NCBI RefSeq assembly: GCF_004519305.1
Contig: NZ_SOZA01000037.1
Span: 1 to 49,676, forward strand
Length of the DNA: 49,676 nt
Direction: 5' to 3'
DNA from: Pseudomonas sp. RIT623
Lineage (GTDB): Bacteria; Pseudomonadota; Gammaproteobacteria; Pseudomonadales; Pseudomonadaceae
The notes under the pieces are model-generated. The model was not told the origin of the DNA and did no database searches. It saw only the letters and a program-made list of their open reading frames with translations. The position numbers and the translations under genes are program-made. Positions 1 to 12,000 of the stretch are shown piece by piece. The stretch's first letter is position 1. Every line of letters begins with the position of its first letter.

Positions 1-1
1 G

Positions 2-3000
2 CTGGCACCGTTGCAGGAGGGCATTCTCTACCACCACCTCAGTTCGCCCGAGCACGACCCCTATGTGCTGCAATCGCGCATGGCCTTCGCCAGCCATGAG
101 CGCTTGCAGGCGTTCGTCGATGCCCTTGGCAAGGTCATCGCCCGGCATGATGTGCTGCGCACCTCGGTGCTCTGGGATGGCCTGCCGCAGCCGCTGCAGG
201 TGGTCTGGCGCGAGGCGCCGCTGGCGGTGTTCGAGGTGGCCGGCGAGGACCAGGTGCCCCATGCCCTGAGCCTGGCGCAGGCGCCGCTGGTGCGCCTGTA
301 CCACTGGCCGGAACCGCAAGGCCCTGGCCGCCTGGCGGCCCTGCAGTTCCACCATATCGTCCTCGACCACACCGCGCTGGATGTGCTCGGCCAGGAGTTG
401 GTGGGCTACCTGCAAGGCCTGCCAGTGCCCGCCGAACCGGGCGTGCCGTACCGCAACTACGTGGCCCAGGCGCGCCTGGGCGTCAGCCAGGCCGAGCACG
501 AGGCGTTCTTCCGCGAGCAGTTGGGTGATATCGACGAGCCGACCCTGCCGTTCGGCCTGGGCGATGTGCAACTGGATGGCCAGGCCATCGAGGAAGCCCA
601 GCACTGGTTGGACGACAGCCTGGCGCTGCGCCTGCGCCAGCAGGCCCGGCAGCGTGGTATCAGCGTCGCCAGCCTGTTCCACCTGGCCTACGGGCGCCTG
701 CTGGCGGCCGTCAGCGCTCGCGACAGCGTGGTGTTCGGCACCGTGCTGCTGGGGCGGCTGGAAGGCGGCGAGGGCGCCGAACGGGCTCTGGGCATGTTCA
801 TCAACACCTTGCCGCTGCGCCTGGACCTGGCGGATGTCAGCCTGGCCGAGGCGCTGCAGGCGACCCAGCAGGGCCTCAGCGCCTTGCTCGGCCACGAGCA
901 CGCCTCGTTGGCCCTGGCCCAGCGTTGCAGCGGCGTGGCCGCGCCGGCGCCGTTGTTCAGCGCCATGCTCAACTACCGCCATGGCAGCCAGGTCGACGAA
1001 GCCCAGCGCCAGGCCTTGCAAGGCATCGAGACCTTGCAGAGCGAGGAGCGCAGCAACTACCCGCTAAGCCTGAGCGTGGACGATATCGGCGCGCGTTTGC
1101 GCCTGGTTGCCCTGGCCCCGGCCAGCGTAGGCGCGGCGCGGGTATGCGGGCAGGTGCAGCAGGTCTTGCTGGGGATGGCCGAGGCGTTGGAGCAGCAGCC
1201 GCAGCGGCGCTTGCTCGACTTGCCGGTGCTGCAAGCCGAGGAGCGCCACCAGGTGCTGGTCGACTTCAACCGCAGCGCAGTGCCCCACGATATCAGCCAG
1301 ACCTTGCATGGCCTGTTCGAGGCCCAGGCCCTGCGCAACCCCGACGCGGTGGCGGTCAGCACCGAGCAGGGCGAGCTGAGCTATGGCCAGCTCAATCAGC
1401 AGGCCAACCGCCTGGCCCGCCACTTGATCGCCCTCGGCGTGCAGCCGGACGATCGTGTGGCGATCTGCGTCGAACGCGGCCCGGCCCTGGTGGTCGGCTT
1501 GCTGGCCATTCTCAAGGCCGGCGGCGCCTATGTACCGCTCGACCCGGACTACCCGGCCGAGCGTATCCGCCACATGCTCAGCGACAGCCAGCCGCGTGCC
1601 GTGCTGGTACAGGCGTCCACCCGGGCCCTGGCGGGCGTGTCGGCGGTGGCGCAGGTAGACCTCGACCAGTCGATCTGGGCCGCCTTGCCGGCTGACAACC
1701 CGCAGGTGCCGGCGCTGAACGCCCGCCACCTGGCCTATGTAATCTACACCTCCGGGTCCACCGGGGTGCCCAAGGGCGTCATGGTCGAGCACCGCAATGT
1801 GGTCAACCTGGTGAACTGGAGCCAGCGGCTGTTCCCGGCCGGTGGCGCGCTGCTGCACAAGACCCCGGTGAGCTTCGACGCCTCGGTGTGGGAGTTGTTC
1901 TGGCCGCTGTGCAGTGGCCTGCGCCTGGTGCTGGCGCGCCCGGACGGGCAGCGCGATCCACAGTACCTGGTAGAGCTGATCGAGCGTCAGCAGGTGACCG
2001 TGGTGCAGTTCGTGCCGGCCTTGCTCCAGCAGTTCCTTGACCTGGAGGGCAGCGCCGGCTGCGCCAGCCTCACCGACATCGTCTGTGGTGGCGGCGAGCT
2101 GACCGAAGCCCTGGCCCGCCAGGTGCGCGAGCGCTTGCCGCAGGTGCGCCTGCACAACGTCTACGGCCCCACCGAGAGCACGGTCGATTGCAGTGTCTGG
2201 ACCTTGCACCCGCAGCAACCGGTGCCAGGTGGCGCGCTGCCGATTGGCCGGCCCATCGACAACACCACCCTGTACGTGCTCGATGCCCATGATCAACCCG
2301 TGCCGCTGGGTGTCGCCGGCCAGTTGCATATCGGCGGTGCCGGGGTGGCGCGTGGCTACCTTGGCTTGCCGCAGCAGCAGGCCGAGCGCTTCATCGCCAG
2401 CCCGTTCAACCCGGATGAGCGTCTGTACCGTAGTGGCGACCTGGTGCGCCAGCGCCGCGACGGCAGCCTCGAGTTCCTCGGCCGTACCGACCACCAGATC
2501 AAGCTACGCGGCCTGCGCATCGAGCCCGGCGAGATCGAGTCCGGCATCATGCGCCTGGCTGGTGTGCGCGAGGCCGTGGTGCTGGTGCACGACGCAGCGC
2601 CGGCCGGGCCGCGGCTGGTCGCCTACCACACAGGCGAGCCGCTGGCCGCCGAGGCCCTGCGCGCGGCGCTGCTGGCGCAGTTGCCGGAATACATGGTACC
2701 GGCGCTGTTCATCCACCTCGACAGCCTGCCGCTGACCCCCAACGGCAAGCTCGACCGCAAGGCCCTGCCGGCCCCAGACCTGGCGCACCTGCCGGGTCGC
2801 GAGTACCAGGCGCCGATCGGCGAGACCGAAGCGCTGCTGGCGCGGGTCTGGGCCGAACTGCTGGGCGTGGAGCGGGTAGGGCGGCAAGACAACTTCTTCG
2901 AACTGGGCGGTCACTCGCTACTGGCCGTGACCCTCACCTCGCGCCTGCGCGAAGCCGGCCTGGAAGCCGACGTGCGCAGCCTGTTCGAACAACCGACGCT

Positions 3001-3046
3001 GGCAGGCTATGCCGCCATCACAGACAGAATGGAGATCGTCCTGTGA
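2..3046 (+). CDS. xtlB: Non-ribosomal peptide synthetase XtlB, C-terminal module (partial)
   Basis: This is the 3' end of a large NRPS gene whose start lies left of the window; reading is open from base 2. One module is visible: a condensation domain (its first motif PLQEGILYHH is at the very edge, active-site HHIVLDH at about nt 350-370), an adenylation domain (YTSGSTG at nt 1745) and a carrier domain (LGGHS, Ser codon at nt 2915). The condensation domain begins in the DIYPLAPLQEG style of dual epimerisation/condensation domains, so it should epimerise and accept the residue of the previous module. The specificity residues I read (D,A,W,Q,V,G,V,V,D) are a Gln/Glu code. The protein ends just after the carrier domain without a thioesterase, so the chain passes to the next gene, which overlaps the stop codon by 4 bp. 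Xantholysin assignment is from colinearity with residue Gln10; NRPS function is certain, the name less so. Confidence 0.88.
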   Translation: MAPLQEGILYHHLSSPEHDPYVLQSRMAFASHERLQAFVDALGKVIARHDVLRTSVLWDGLPQPLQVVWREAPLAVFEVAGEDQVPHALSLAQAPLVRLYHWPEPQGPGRLAALQFHHIVLDHTALDVLGQELVGYLQGLPVPAEPGVPYRNYVAQARLGVSQAEHEAFFREQLGDIDEPTLPFGLGDVQLDGQAIEEAQHWLDDSLALRLRQQARQRGISVASLFHLAYGRLLAAVSARDSVVFGTVLLGRLEGGEGAERALGMFINTLPLRLDLADVSLAEALQATQQGLSALLGHEHASLALAQRCSGVAAPAPLFSAMLNYRHGSQVDEAQRQALQGIETLQSEERSNYPLSLSVDDIGARLRLVALAPASVGAARVCGQVQQVLLGMAEALEQQPQRRLLDLPVLQAEERHQVLVDFNRSAVPHDISQTLHGLFEAQALRNPDAVAVSTEQGELSYGQLNQQANRLARHLIALGVQPDDRVAICVERGPALVVGLLAILKAGGAYVPLDPDYPAERIRHMLSDSQPRAVLVQASTRALAGVSAVAQVDLDQSIWAALPADNPQVPALNARHLAYVIYTSGSTGVPKGVMVEHRNVVNLVNWSQRLFPAGGALLHKTPVSFDASVWELFWPLCSGLRLVLARPDGQRDPQYLVELIERQQVTVVQFVPALLQQFLDLEGSAGCASLTDIVCGGGELTEALARQVRERLPQVRLHNVYGPTESTVDCSVWTLHPQQPVPGGALPIGRPIDNTTLYVLDAHDQPVPLGVAGQLHIGGAGVARGYLGLPQQQAERFIASPFNPDERLYRSGDLVRQRRDGSLEFLGRTDHQIKLRGLRIEPGEIESGIMRLAGVREAVVLVHDAAPAGPRLVAYHTGEPLAAEALRAALLAQLPEYMVPALFIHLDSLPLTPNGKLDRKALPAPDLAHLPGREYQAPIGETEALLARVWAELLGVERVGRQDNFFELGGHSLLAVTLTSRLREAGLEADVRSLFEQPTLAGYAAITDRMEIVL

Positions 3047-6000
3047 GCATCAACCAATTACTGGCGACCTTGGCCGCCCACGATGTCCAACTGGCGCTCA
3101 AGGACGGCCAGCTGGCGGTCCAGGGCAACCGCCAGGCGCTGAGCGACGCCAACCTGGTGGCCCAGTTGCGCGAGCACAAGCCGGCGCTGCTGGCCCTGCT
3201 GGCCAGCGGCGAGTACGTGGCCAGCCGCCAGGGCGCGGTGCTGGTGCCGGACAACCGCATCCCGGCCGACTGCACGCGCATCACCCCCGAGCTGCTCAGC
3301 CTGGTCGAGCTCGACCAGGCCAGCCTCGACCGCCTGGTGACCGCCGTGCCCGGCGGCGCGGCCAATGTGCAGGACATCTACCCGCTGCTGCCATTGCAGC
3401 AGGGCATGCTGTTCCACCACGCCAGCGCCGGCGAGCACGACCCCTATGTGATGCAGGCGCGCTTCGTGTTCGCCGACGACACCCGGGTGCAGGCCTTTGC
3501 CGAGGCCTTGCAGGGGGTGATCGACCGCCACGATATCCTGCGTACCTCGGTGCACTGGAAGGAGGTCGAGACCCCGCTGCAGGTGGTCTGGCGCCAGGCC
3601 CGCCTGCGGGTCATCCAGTTGGCGCCCGGGCAAGCGCCCGAGAGCGGCTTCGACCTGGCCCAGGCGCCGCTGATTCGCCTGCAATGCCAGGCGCCGGACA
3701 GCGCCGGGCGCATCGGCGCCACCTTGCAGTTCCACCACCTGGCCATGGACCACAGCGCCCTGGAGGTGGTGCGCCACGAAATGCTCGCCTACCTGCTGGG
3801 CGACACGGCCCGCCTGGGCCGCCCGGTGCCATTTCGCAACCATGTCGCCCAGGCCCTGCTGGGCGTCGGCGAGGCCGAGCACGAGGCGTTCTTCCGCGAC
3901 ATGCTCGGTATCATCGACGTGCCGACATTGGCCTACGGCCTGGCCGACGTGCAGGGCGACGGCGCGGCGCTCAACGAGCATGCCCTGGACCTCGACCTGG
4001 CGCTGTGCCAGGCGCTGCGCGGCCAGGCCCGGGCCCAGGGGGTGAGCGTCGCCAGCCTGTTCCACCTGGCCTGGGCGCGGGTGCTGGGCGGCCTCACCGG
4101 GCTAGGGCAGGTGGTGTTCGGCACGGTGTTGATGGGGCGCCTGCTCGGCGCCGAGGCCACCGAGCGGGCACTGGGGATCTTCATCAATACCTTGCCGCTG
4201 CGGGTGGACCTGGACGGGGACGACCTGGGCGCGGCAATCAAGGCCACCCACCAGCGCCTGAGCAGCCTGATGCGCCACGAGCATGCGCCGCTGGCCCTGG
4301 CCCAGCGCTGCAGCGGCGTTGCCGCGCCAACGCCGCTGTTCAACGCCTTGCTCAACTACCGCCACAGCGCGCCTTCGGGCGCCGAGGAGGTGCGCCGGGC
4401 GGGCTGGGCAGGTATCGAGATCGTCCATGCTGCCGAGGCCACCAACTACCCGCTGACCCTGAGCGTCGACGATTTCGGCGAGGCGTTTCGCCTGACCTTG
4501 CTGGCCAGCCCCGAGGTTCCGGCGCAGCGGGTCTGCGCCTACCTCGAACAGACCTTGCGCAGCCTGTTGGCGGCCCTGGCCCAGGGGCGCGCCGTGGAGG
4601 TGCGGGCGCTGCCCATGCTGCCAGCCAATGAGCGCGACGAACTACTCGAAGGGTTCAACCAGGCGCCGGGCGGCGCGATCACCCCGGGCACGCTGCACGC
4701 ACGCATCGAGGTCATGGCCCAGGCCCATCCCCAGGCCAACGCCGCCACCTGCCAGGGCCTGGCGCTGAGCTACGCCGAGCTGAACGGCCGGGCCAACGCC
4801 CTGGCCCATCAGTTGATCGAACTGGGCGTACGCCCCGACGACCGGGTCGCGGTGCTGGCCCGGCGCGGGCTGGACACCCTGGTCGGCCTGCTGGCCGTGC
4901 TCAAGGCCGGCGCCGGCTATGTACCGGTCGACCCGGCCCATCCCGACGAGCGCGTGCACTACCTGCTGGCCGACAGCGCCCCGGTGGCGGTGCTGACCCA
5001 GCATGGCTTGCGCCAGCGCCTGGGGCAGATAGATGTGCCGGTGCTGGCCCTCGACCAGCCCGACTGGCCTGCACGCCTGGATAATCCGCGAGTCGCGGGG
5101 CTGAATGCCGAACACCTGGCCTACGTGATCTACACCTCAGGCTCCACCGGCCAGCCGAAAGGCGTGATGGTCGAACACCGCACCTTGAACAACCTGGTGG
5201 ACTGGCATTGCCGCGCTTTCGACCTGTGCCTGGGCCGGCATACCTCGAGCCTGGCCGGCTTCGGTTTCGACGCCATGGCCTGGGAAGTGTGGCCGGCGCT
5301 GGCCAGCGGCGCGGTGCTGCACCTGGCGCCGCCCGGCGAAGGCCATGAGGACCTCGACGCCATGCTCGCCTGGTGGCGTGAGCAGCCGCTGGATGTGAGT
5401 TTCCTGCCGACCCCGGTGGCCGAATATGCCTTCAGCCATCAGCTGGGCCACCCGACCCTGCGCACCCTGTTGATCGGCGGCGACCGCCTGCGCCAGTTCA
5501 ACCGCACCCAGACCTTCGCCGTGGTCAACAACTACGGCCCTACCGAGACCACGGTGGTGGCCAGTTCCGGGGTAATCGCGGCCGAGGGCGCGCTGCACAT
5601 CGGCAGGCCGGTGGACAACGCCCGGCTGTACGTGCTCGATGCCAACCTGCAGCCGTTGCCCCTGGGTGTGCCGGGCGAGCTGTACATCGGCGGCGCCGGG
5701 GTGGCCCGGGGCTACCTGAACCGCCCTGAGCTGACCGCCGAACGCTTCCTCGACGACCCGTTCGACGCAGGCGTCGGCGCGCGCATGTACCGCACTGGCG
5801 ACCTGGTGCGCTGGCTGGCCGACGGCACCCTGGACTACCTGGGGCGCAACGACGACCAGGTGAAGATCCGCGGCGTGCGTATCGAGCTGGGCGAGATCGA
5901 AAGCCGCCTCGCCAGCCTGCCTGGGATCAACGAAGCGGTGGTGCTGGCCCGTGAGGACCAGCCCGGCCAGCCGCGCCTGGTGGCCTACTTCACCCCGCAA

Positions 6001-9000
6001 GCAGGGATCGAGGCGCCGCAACCCCAGCGACTGCGCGCGCAACTGCTGGTCCATTTGCCGGACTACATGGTGCCGGTGGCCTTCGTCGGGCTCGTGGCGT
6101 TGCCACTGACAGCCAATGGCAAGCTCGACCGCCGCGCGCTGCCGGCCCCCGAACGCTCGGCGCTGTTCGAACAGGCCTACGTGGCCCCCGAGGGCGAGCT
6201 GGAAACCGCCCTGGCCGGGCTATGGGCCGAGCTGCTGCAGGTGGAGCGGGTCGGCCGGCATGATCACTTCTTCGCCCTGGGCGGGCACTCGCTGCTGGCC
6301 ATGCGCATGGTCTCCCAGGTGCGCCTGCGCCTGGGCGTGGAACTGGCCTTGGCCGAGCTGTTCGCCAATGCCGAGCTGGCGGCGGTCGCCCAGGTGCTGG
6401 CCGGGGCCGGGCGCAGCACGCTGCCGGCAATTGTGCCGGTGGCCCGCGACCAGGCGCTGCCGTTGTCGTTCGCCCAGCAGCGGCTGTGGTTCCTGGCCCA
6501 GCTCGAAGGGGGCAACCAGGCCTACAACGTGCCCCTGGCCCTGGGCCTGCGCGGCGAGCTCGACGTCGATGCGCTGGAGCGCGCGCTGCTGTGCATCGTC
6601 GCGCGCCATGAAACCCTGCGCAGCCGCTTCGTGCCGCGCGGCGACAGCGCCGAGGTCGAGCTGCTGGGCACGCCACAGGCGGGCTGGCTGCGGCGCCAGG
6701 CCCTGGCCGCCGATGCCCTGGTTGCCTGGTTGCAGGACGAGGCCGTGGCGCCGTTCGACCTGGTGGCCGGGCCGCCAGTGCGTGCCAACCTACTGCAACT
6801 GGGCGAACAGCAGCATGTGCTGGTACTCACCGTGCACCATATCGCCGCCGATGGCTGGTCCCTGGGCGTGCTCACCGGCGAGCTCGGCGCGCTGTACCCG
6901 GCCTTGCGCGCCGGCCACGCCGACCCGCTGCCGGCGCTGGCGATCCAGTACGGCGACTACGCCGTGTGGCAGCGCCGCTGGCTGGCTGGCGAACAGTTGC
7001 AGCGCCAGGCTGATTACTGGCGCGAGGCGCTGGATGGCGCGCCGACCCTGCTGAGCCTGCCCTGCGACCGGCCGCGCCCGGCCCGCCAGGACTTCAGCGG
7101 CGCCAGCCTGGCGCTGCGCCTGGACGAGCGCCTGGGCGCTGGCCTGCGCACCTTGGCCCAGCGTCACCAAGCCACCTTGTACATGGTGCTGCTGGGCGCT
7201 TGGGCCACGACCCTGGCGCGCTTGGCCGGGCAGCCGGAGGTGGTGGTCGGTTGCCCGGTGGCCGGGCGCGGCAGTGCCGAGCTGGAGCCGCTGGTGGGGT
7301 TGTTCGTCAACACCCTGGCGGTGCGTGTCGACACCAATGCGGCGCCCAGCACCGAGGCCTTGCTCGGCCAGGTCAAGGCCCGCCTGCTGCAAGCCCAGGC
7401 GCACCAGGACCTGCCGTTCGAGCAGGTGGTGGAGATCGTGCGCCCGGCGCGTAGCCTGGCGCATACCCCGCTGTTCCAGACCACCCTGAACTGGCAGGCC
7501 GGCGCCGCTGCCGCGCTGAGCCTGGAAGGCGTGCAACTGGAGGCGGTGGCGCAGACCAACCAGGTGGCCAAGTTCGACTTGTCGTTGAGCCTGGGCGAGC
7601 AGGGCGAGGCGCTGGTCGGCAGCCTGGAATACGCCACGGCGTTGTTCGACGAAGCGCGCGTGCAGCGTATCGCCGGCTACTTCCAGACCTTGCTGCAAAC
7701 CATGGTGGCCAACGACCAGCAAGCGCTGGCCGAGGTGGCGCTGGTCGGCGAGGCCGAACGCCAGCGCCTGCTGCATGGTTTCAACAACAGCCGCCGGCTG
7801 TTGCCCCAGGGGCAGACCGTGCATGGCTTGATCGAAACCCAGGCGGCCCGTGCCGCGCAGGCCGTTGCCGCAGTGGTCGACGGGCAGTCGCTGAGCTATG
7901 GCGAGTTGAATGTCCGGGCCAACGCCCTGGCCCACCACCTGATCGCCCAGGGCGTGCGGCCCGACCAGCGAGTGGCGGTGGTCGCCCGCCGCGGTTTGGA
8001 CACCCTGGTGGCGCTGCTGGCCGTGCTCAAGGCCGGTGCCGGCTATGTGCCGGTGGACCCGGCGCACCCGGACGAGCGTCTGCGCTACCTGCTCGCCGAC
8101 AGCACCCCGACGCTGGTGCTGGCCCAGCAGGCGCTGTGCGAGCGCCTGCAAGGCGTGAGCGTGCCGCTGCTGGCCCTGGACCGCCCGGACTGGCCGGCGC
8201 GGACCGACAACCCAAGCGTAGCGGGGCTGGGGGTGAACCAGCTGGCCTATGTGATCTACACCTCCGGTTCCACCGGCGAACCCAAGGGGGTGATGGTCGA
8301 GCACCAGAGCTTGGCCAACCTGGTGCATTGGCACTGCAAGGCCTTCGAGCTGGGCGGCGGCGACCACACCGCCAGCGTCGCCGGTTTCGGCTTCGACGCC
8401 ATGGCCTGGGAAGTGTGGCCGGCGCTGTGCGCCGGTGCCGTGCTGCACCTGCCGCCGGCCACGCTGGGCAACGAGCAGCTCGACGCGCTGCTGGCCTGGT
8501 GGCTGGAGCAGCCGCTGAAAGTGGCCTTCCTGCCGACCCCGGTGGCCGAGTACGCCTTCGCCCAGGGGTTGCGCCACCCGACCCTGCGCACCTTGCTGAT
8601 CGGCGGCGATCGCCTGCGCCAGTTCCACGGCGACCCAGGCTGCGTGGTGGTCAACAACTACGGCCCCACCGAGGCCACGGTGGTCGCCAGCTCCGGGCTG
8701 GTGTTGCCCGGCGGCGCGCTGGATATCGGCCGGCCGATCGCCAACGCTCGCCTGTACCTGCTGGACGAAGCGCGCCAGCTGGTGCCGATGGGCAGCACCG
8801 GCGAGCTGTACGTGGGCGGTGCCGGGGTGGCGCGAGGCTACCTGCACCGCCCCGAACTCACCGCCGAGCGTTTTCTCGACGACCCGTTCAGCGAGGTGCC
8901 CGGGGCACGGATGTACCGTACCGGCGACCTGGCCCGCTGGAACGCCGACGGCACCCTGGACTACCAGGGGCGTAACGACGACCAGGTGAAGATCCGCGGC

Positions 9001-12000
9001 CTGCGCATCGAGCTGGGCGAGATCGAGGCGCAGTTGCTGCGCCTGCCGGGTATCGACGAGGCGCTGGTGCTGGCCGGCGAGGAGGTGCCCGGCCAGCCTC
9101 GGCTGCTGGCCTGGTTCATCGCCCAGGGCCAGGTGGCATCAGCCGCCGAGCTGCGTGCCAGCCTGGCCAGGCACCTGCCAGCCTACATGCTGCCGGCGGC
9201 GCTGGTACGGCTGGACAGCTGGCCGTTGACCGCCAATGGCAAGGTCGACCGCCGCGCGCTGCCTCTGCCTGAGCGCGAGGCCCTGGCCAGCCAGGCCCAC
9301 GAAGCGCCTGAAGGCGCCTTGGAAAACGCCCTGGCCGAGCTCTGGGCCGAGCTGCTGCAGGTCGACAGGGTCGGCCGTCACGACCGTTTCTTCGAGCTGG
9401 GCGGCCATTCACTGCTGGCCATGCGCATGGTCGGCCAGTTGCGCCAGCGCCTGGGCCTGGAGCTGGGCCTTGGCCAGCTGTTCGCCGACGACCGTCTGTT
9501 GGTGGTGGCCGCCGCGCTGCAAGGTGCGGCATCCGCCACCCTGCCGGCCATCGAGGCGGCGCCGCGCGGTCAGTCGCAGCCGCTGTCGTTCGCCCAGCAG
9601 CGCCTGTGGTTCCTGGCACAGATGGACGATGCCAGCGCCGCCTACCATATTCCCCTGGGCCTGGAACTGCGCGGGCCGCTCGACCGGCCGGCGCTGGAGC
9701 GCGCGCTGGCGCGCATCGTCGAGCGCCACGAGAGCCTGCGCAGCCATTTTGCCCAGGAAGGCGCCGCAGCACGGGTGCGGGTGGCCCCGGGCAACGGCGG
9801 CTTCAGCCTCAGCTGGCACGACCTGCGCGGCCAGGGCCAGGCCTTGGCGGGGCTGCTGCGCGAGGAGGCGCTGCTGCCGTTCGACCTGGCGCACCAGCTG
9901 CCGATCCGCGGCCGCTTGCTGTGCCTGGACAGCGAGCGCCATGCGCTGCTGCTGACCTTGCACCACATCGTCGCCGATGGCTGGTCGATGGGCGTGTTCA
10001 CCCAGGAGCTGGCGGCGTTGTACCAGGCCTTCAGTACCGGCCTGGCCGACCCGCTGCCGGCGCTGGCGATCCAGTACGCTGACTACGCCATCTGGCAACG
10101 CCGCTGGCTGTCCGGCGACGAGCTGCAACGCCAGGGCGAGTACTGGCGCCAGGCCCTGGCCGGCGCGCCGCTGCTGTTGACCCTGCCCAGCGACCGGCCG
10201 CGCCCGACGCGCCAGGACTATCAGGGCGAGCGGGTCGAAGTGCGCCTGGACCGTCGCTTGAGCACCGACCTCAAGGACCTGTGCCAACGCCACGCGATTA
10301 CCCCCTTCATGCTCTTCGGCGCCGCCTGGGCGGTGTTGCTGGCGCGGCTGTCGGGCCAGGCCGAAGTGGTCATCGGCACCCCGGTGGCCAACCGCAGGCA
10401 TGCCGAGGTCGAGGGCCTGATCGGCCTGTTCGTCAACTCCCTGGCCCTGCGCATCGACACCGCCGGCAGCCCCGATGTGGCAGCGCTGCTGGCCCGGGTC
10501 AAGGCCTGCGTGAGCCAGGCCCAGGATCACCAGGATATCCCCTTCGAACAGGTAGTCGAGTTGCTGCAACCCCCGCGCAGCCTGGCCCACACCCCGCTGT
10601 ACCAGGTGTCGTTGGCCTGGAATGGCGCGCCGGGCGAGGCGCTGCGCCTGGGCGAGCTGCAACTGGCGCCGCTGGGCACGCCCCAGGCCATCGCCAAGTT
10701 CGACCTGACCCTGAGCCTGGGCGAGACCGCTGATGGCTTCGCCGGCGCGCTGGAGTACGCCACCGCGCTGTTCGACCGCGCCACCATCGAGCGCCATGTC
10801 GGTTACCTGGAGCAACTGCTCTGGGCCTTCGCCGGCAGCGACCAGGCCGTGCCGGCGCGGGTCGAGCTGCTCAGCGCCAGCGAACGCCGCCAGGAGCTGG
10901 TCAGCTGCAACGCCAGCGAGCTGGTGGGCGGCCTGCAACAACCGCTGCAGGCACTGTTCGAGGCCCAGGTGGTGCGCGCGCCCCAGGCCATCGCGGTGCA
11001 GGCCGAGGACGGCCAGCTGAGCTACCAGCAGCTCAACGAGGCAGCCAACCGCCTGGCCCATGAATTGATCGCCCGCGGCGTGCGGCCCGACAGCCGGGTG
11101 GCGGTCTGCCTGGCCCGTGGGCCGCAGCTGCTGGTCGGTCTGCTCGCCGTGCTCAAGGCCGGTGGCGCCTATGTGCCGCTGGATCCGGGCTATCCAGACG
11201 AGCGCCTGGCCTACATGCTGGCCGACAGCGCCCCGCTGGCGTTGCTGGTGGATGCCAGCAGCCGTGGGCGTTTTGCCGCCAGCCTGTTGCCCCGGCTGGA
11301 CCTCGACCAGCCGAGCTGGGCCACGCGGCCGCCGCACAACCCGCAGGTCAAGGGCCTTGGCGCGCGCCAGCTGGCCTATGTGATCTACACCTCCGGCTCC
11401 ACCGGCACGCCAAAAGGGGTGATGGTCGAGCACCGCAGCTTGTGCAACCTGGTGCACTGGAGTTCGCGGCTGATCGCGCCGAGTGCCGAAGGCGCGTTGC
11501 TGCACAAGACCCCGGTGAGTTTCGATGCCTCGGTGTGGGAGCTGTTCTGGCCGTTGTGCGCCGGCCTGCGCCTGGTGCTGGCGCGGCCCGACGGGCAGCG
11601 CGACCCGGTCTACCTGGCCGAGGTCATCCAGCGCCGCCGGGTTGGCGTGGTGCAGTTCGTGCCGGCGTTGTTGCAGCAGTTCCTCGCCCTGGAGGCCAGC
11701 GCGGCCTGCGACAGCCTCAGCGATATCGTCTGCGGCGGCGGCGAGCTGACCTCGGCGTTGCTGCAGCAGTTGCGCGCGCGCTTGCCCAAGGCACGCTTGC
11801 ACAACGTCTACGGGCCGACCGAGACCACCGTCGATTGCAGCGTCTGGACCCTGGAACCGAGCCAGCCGCTGCCGGCCGGCGCGCCGCCGATTGGCCGGCC
11901 GATCGCCAACACCCGCCTCTACGTGCTCGACGGCCAGGGCCTGCCGGTGCCCCGTGGCGTGGTTGGCGAGCTGTATATCGCCGGCGTGGGGGTTGCCCGT

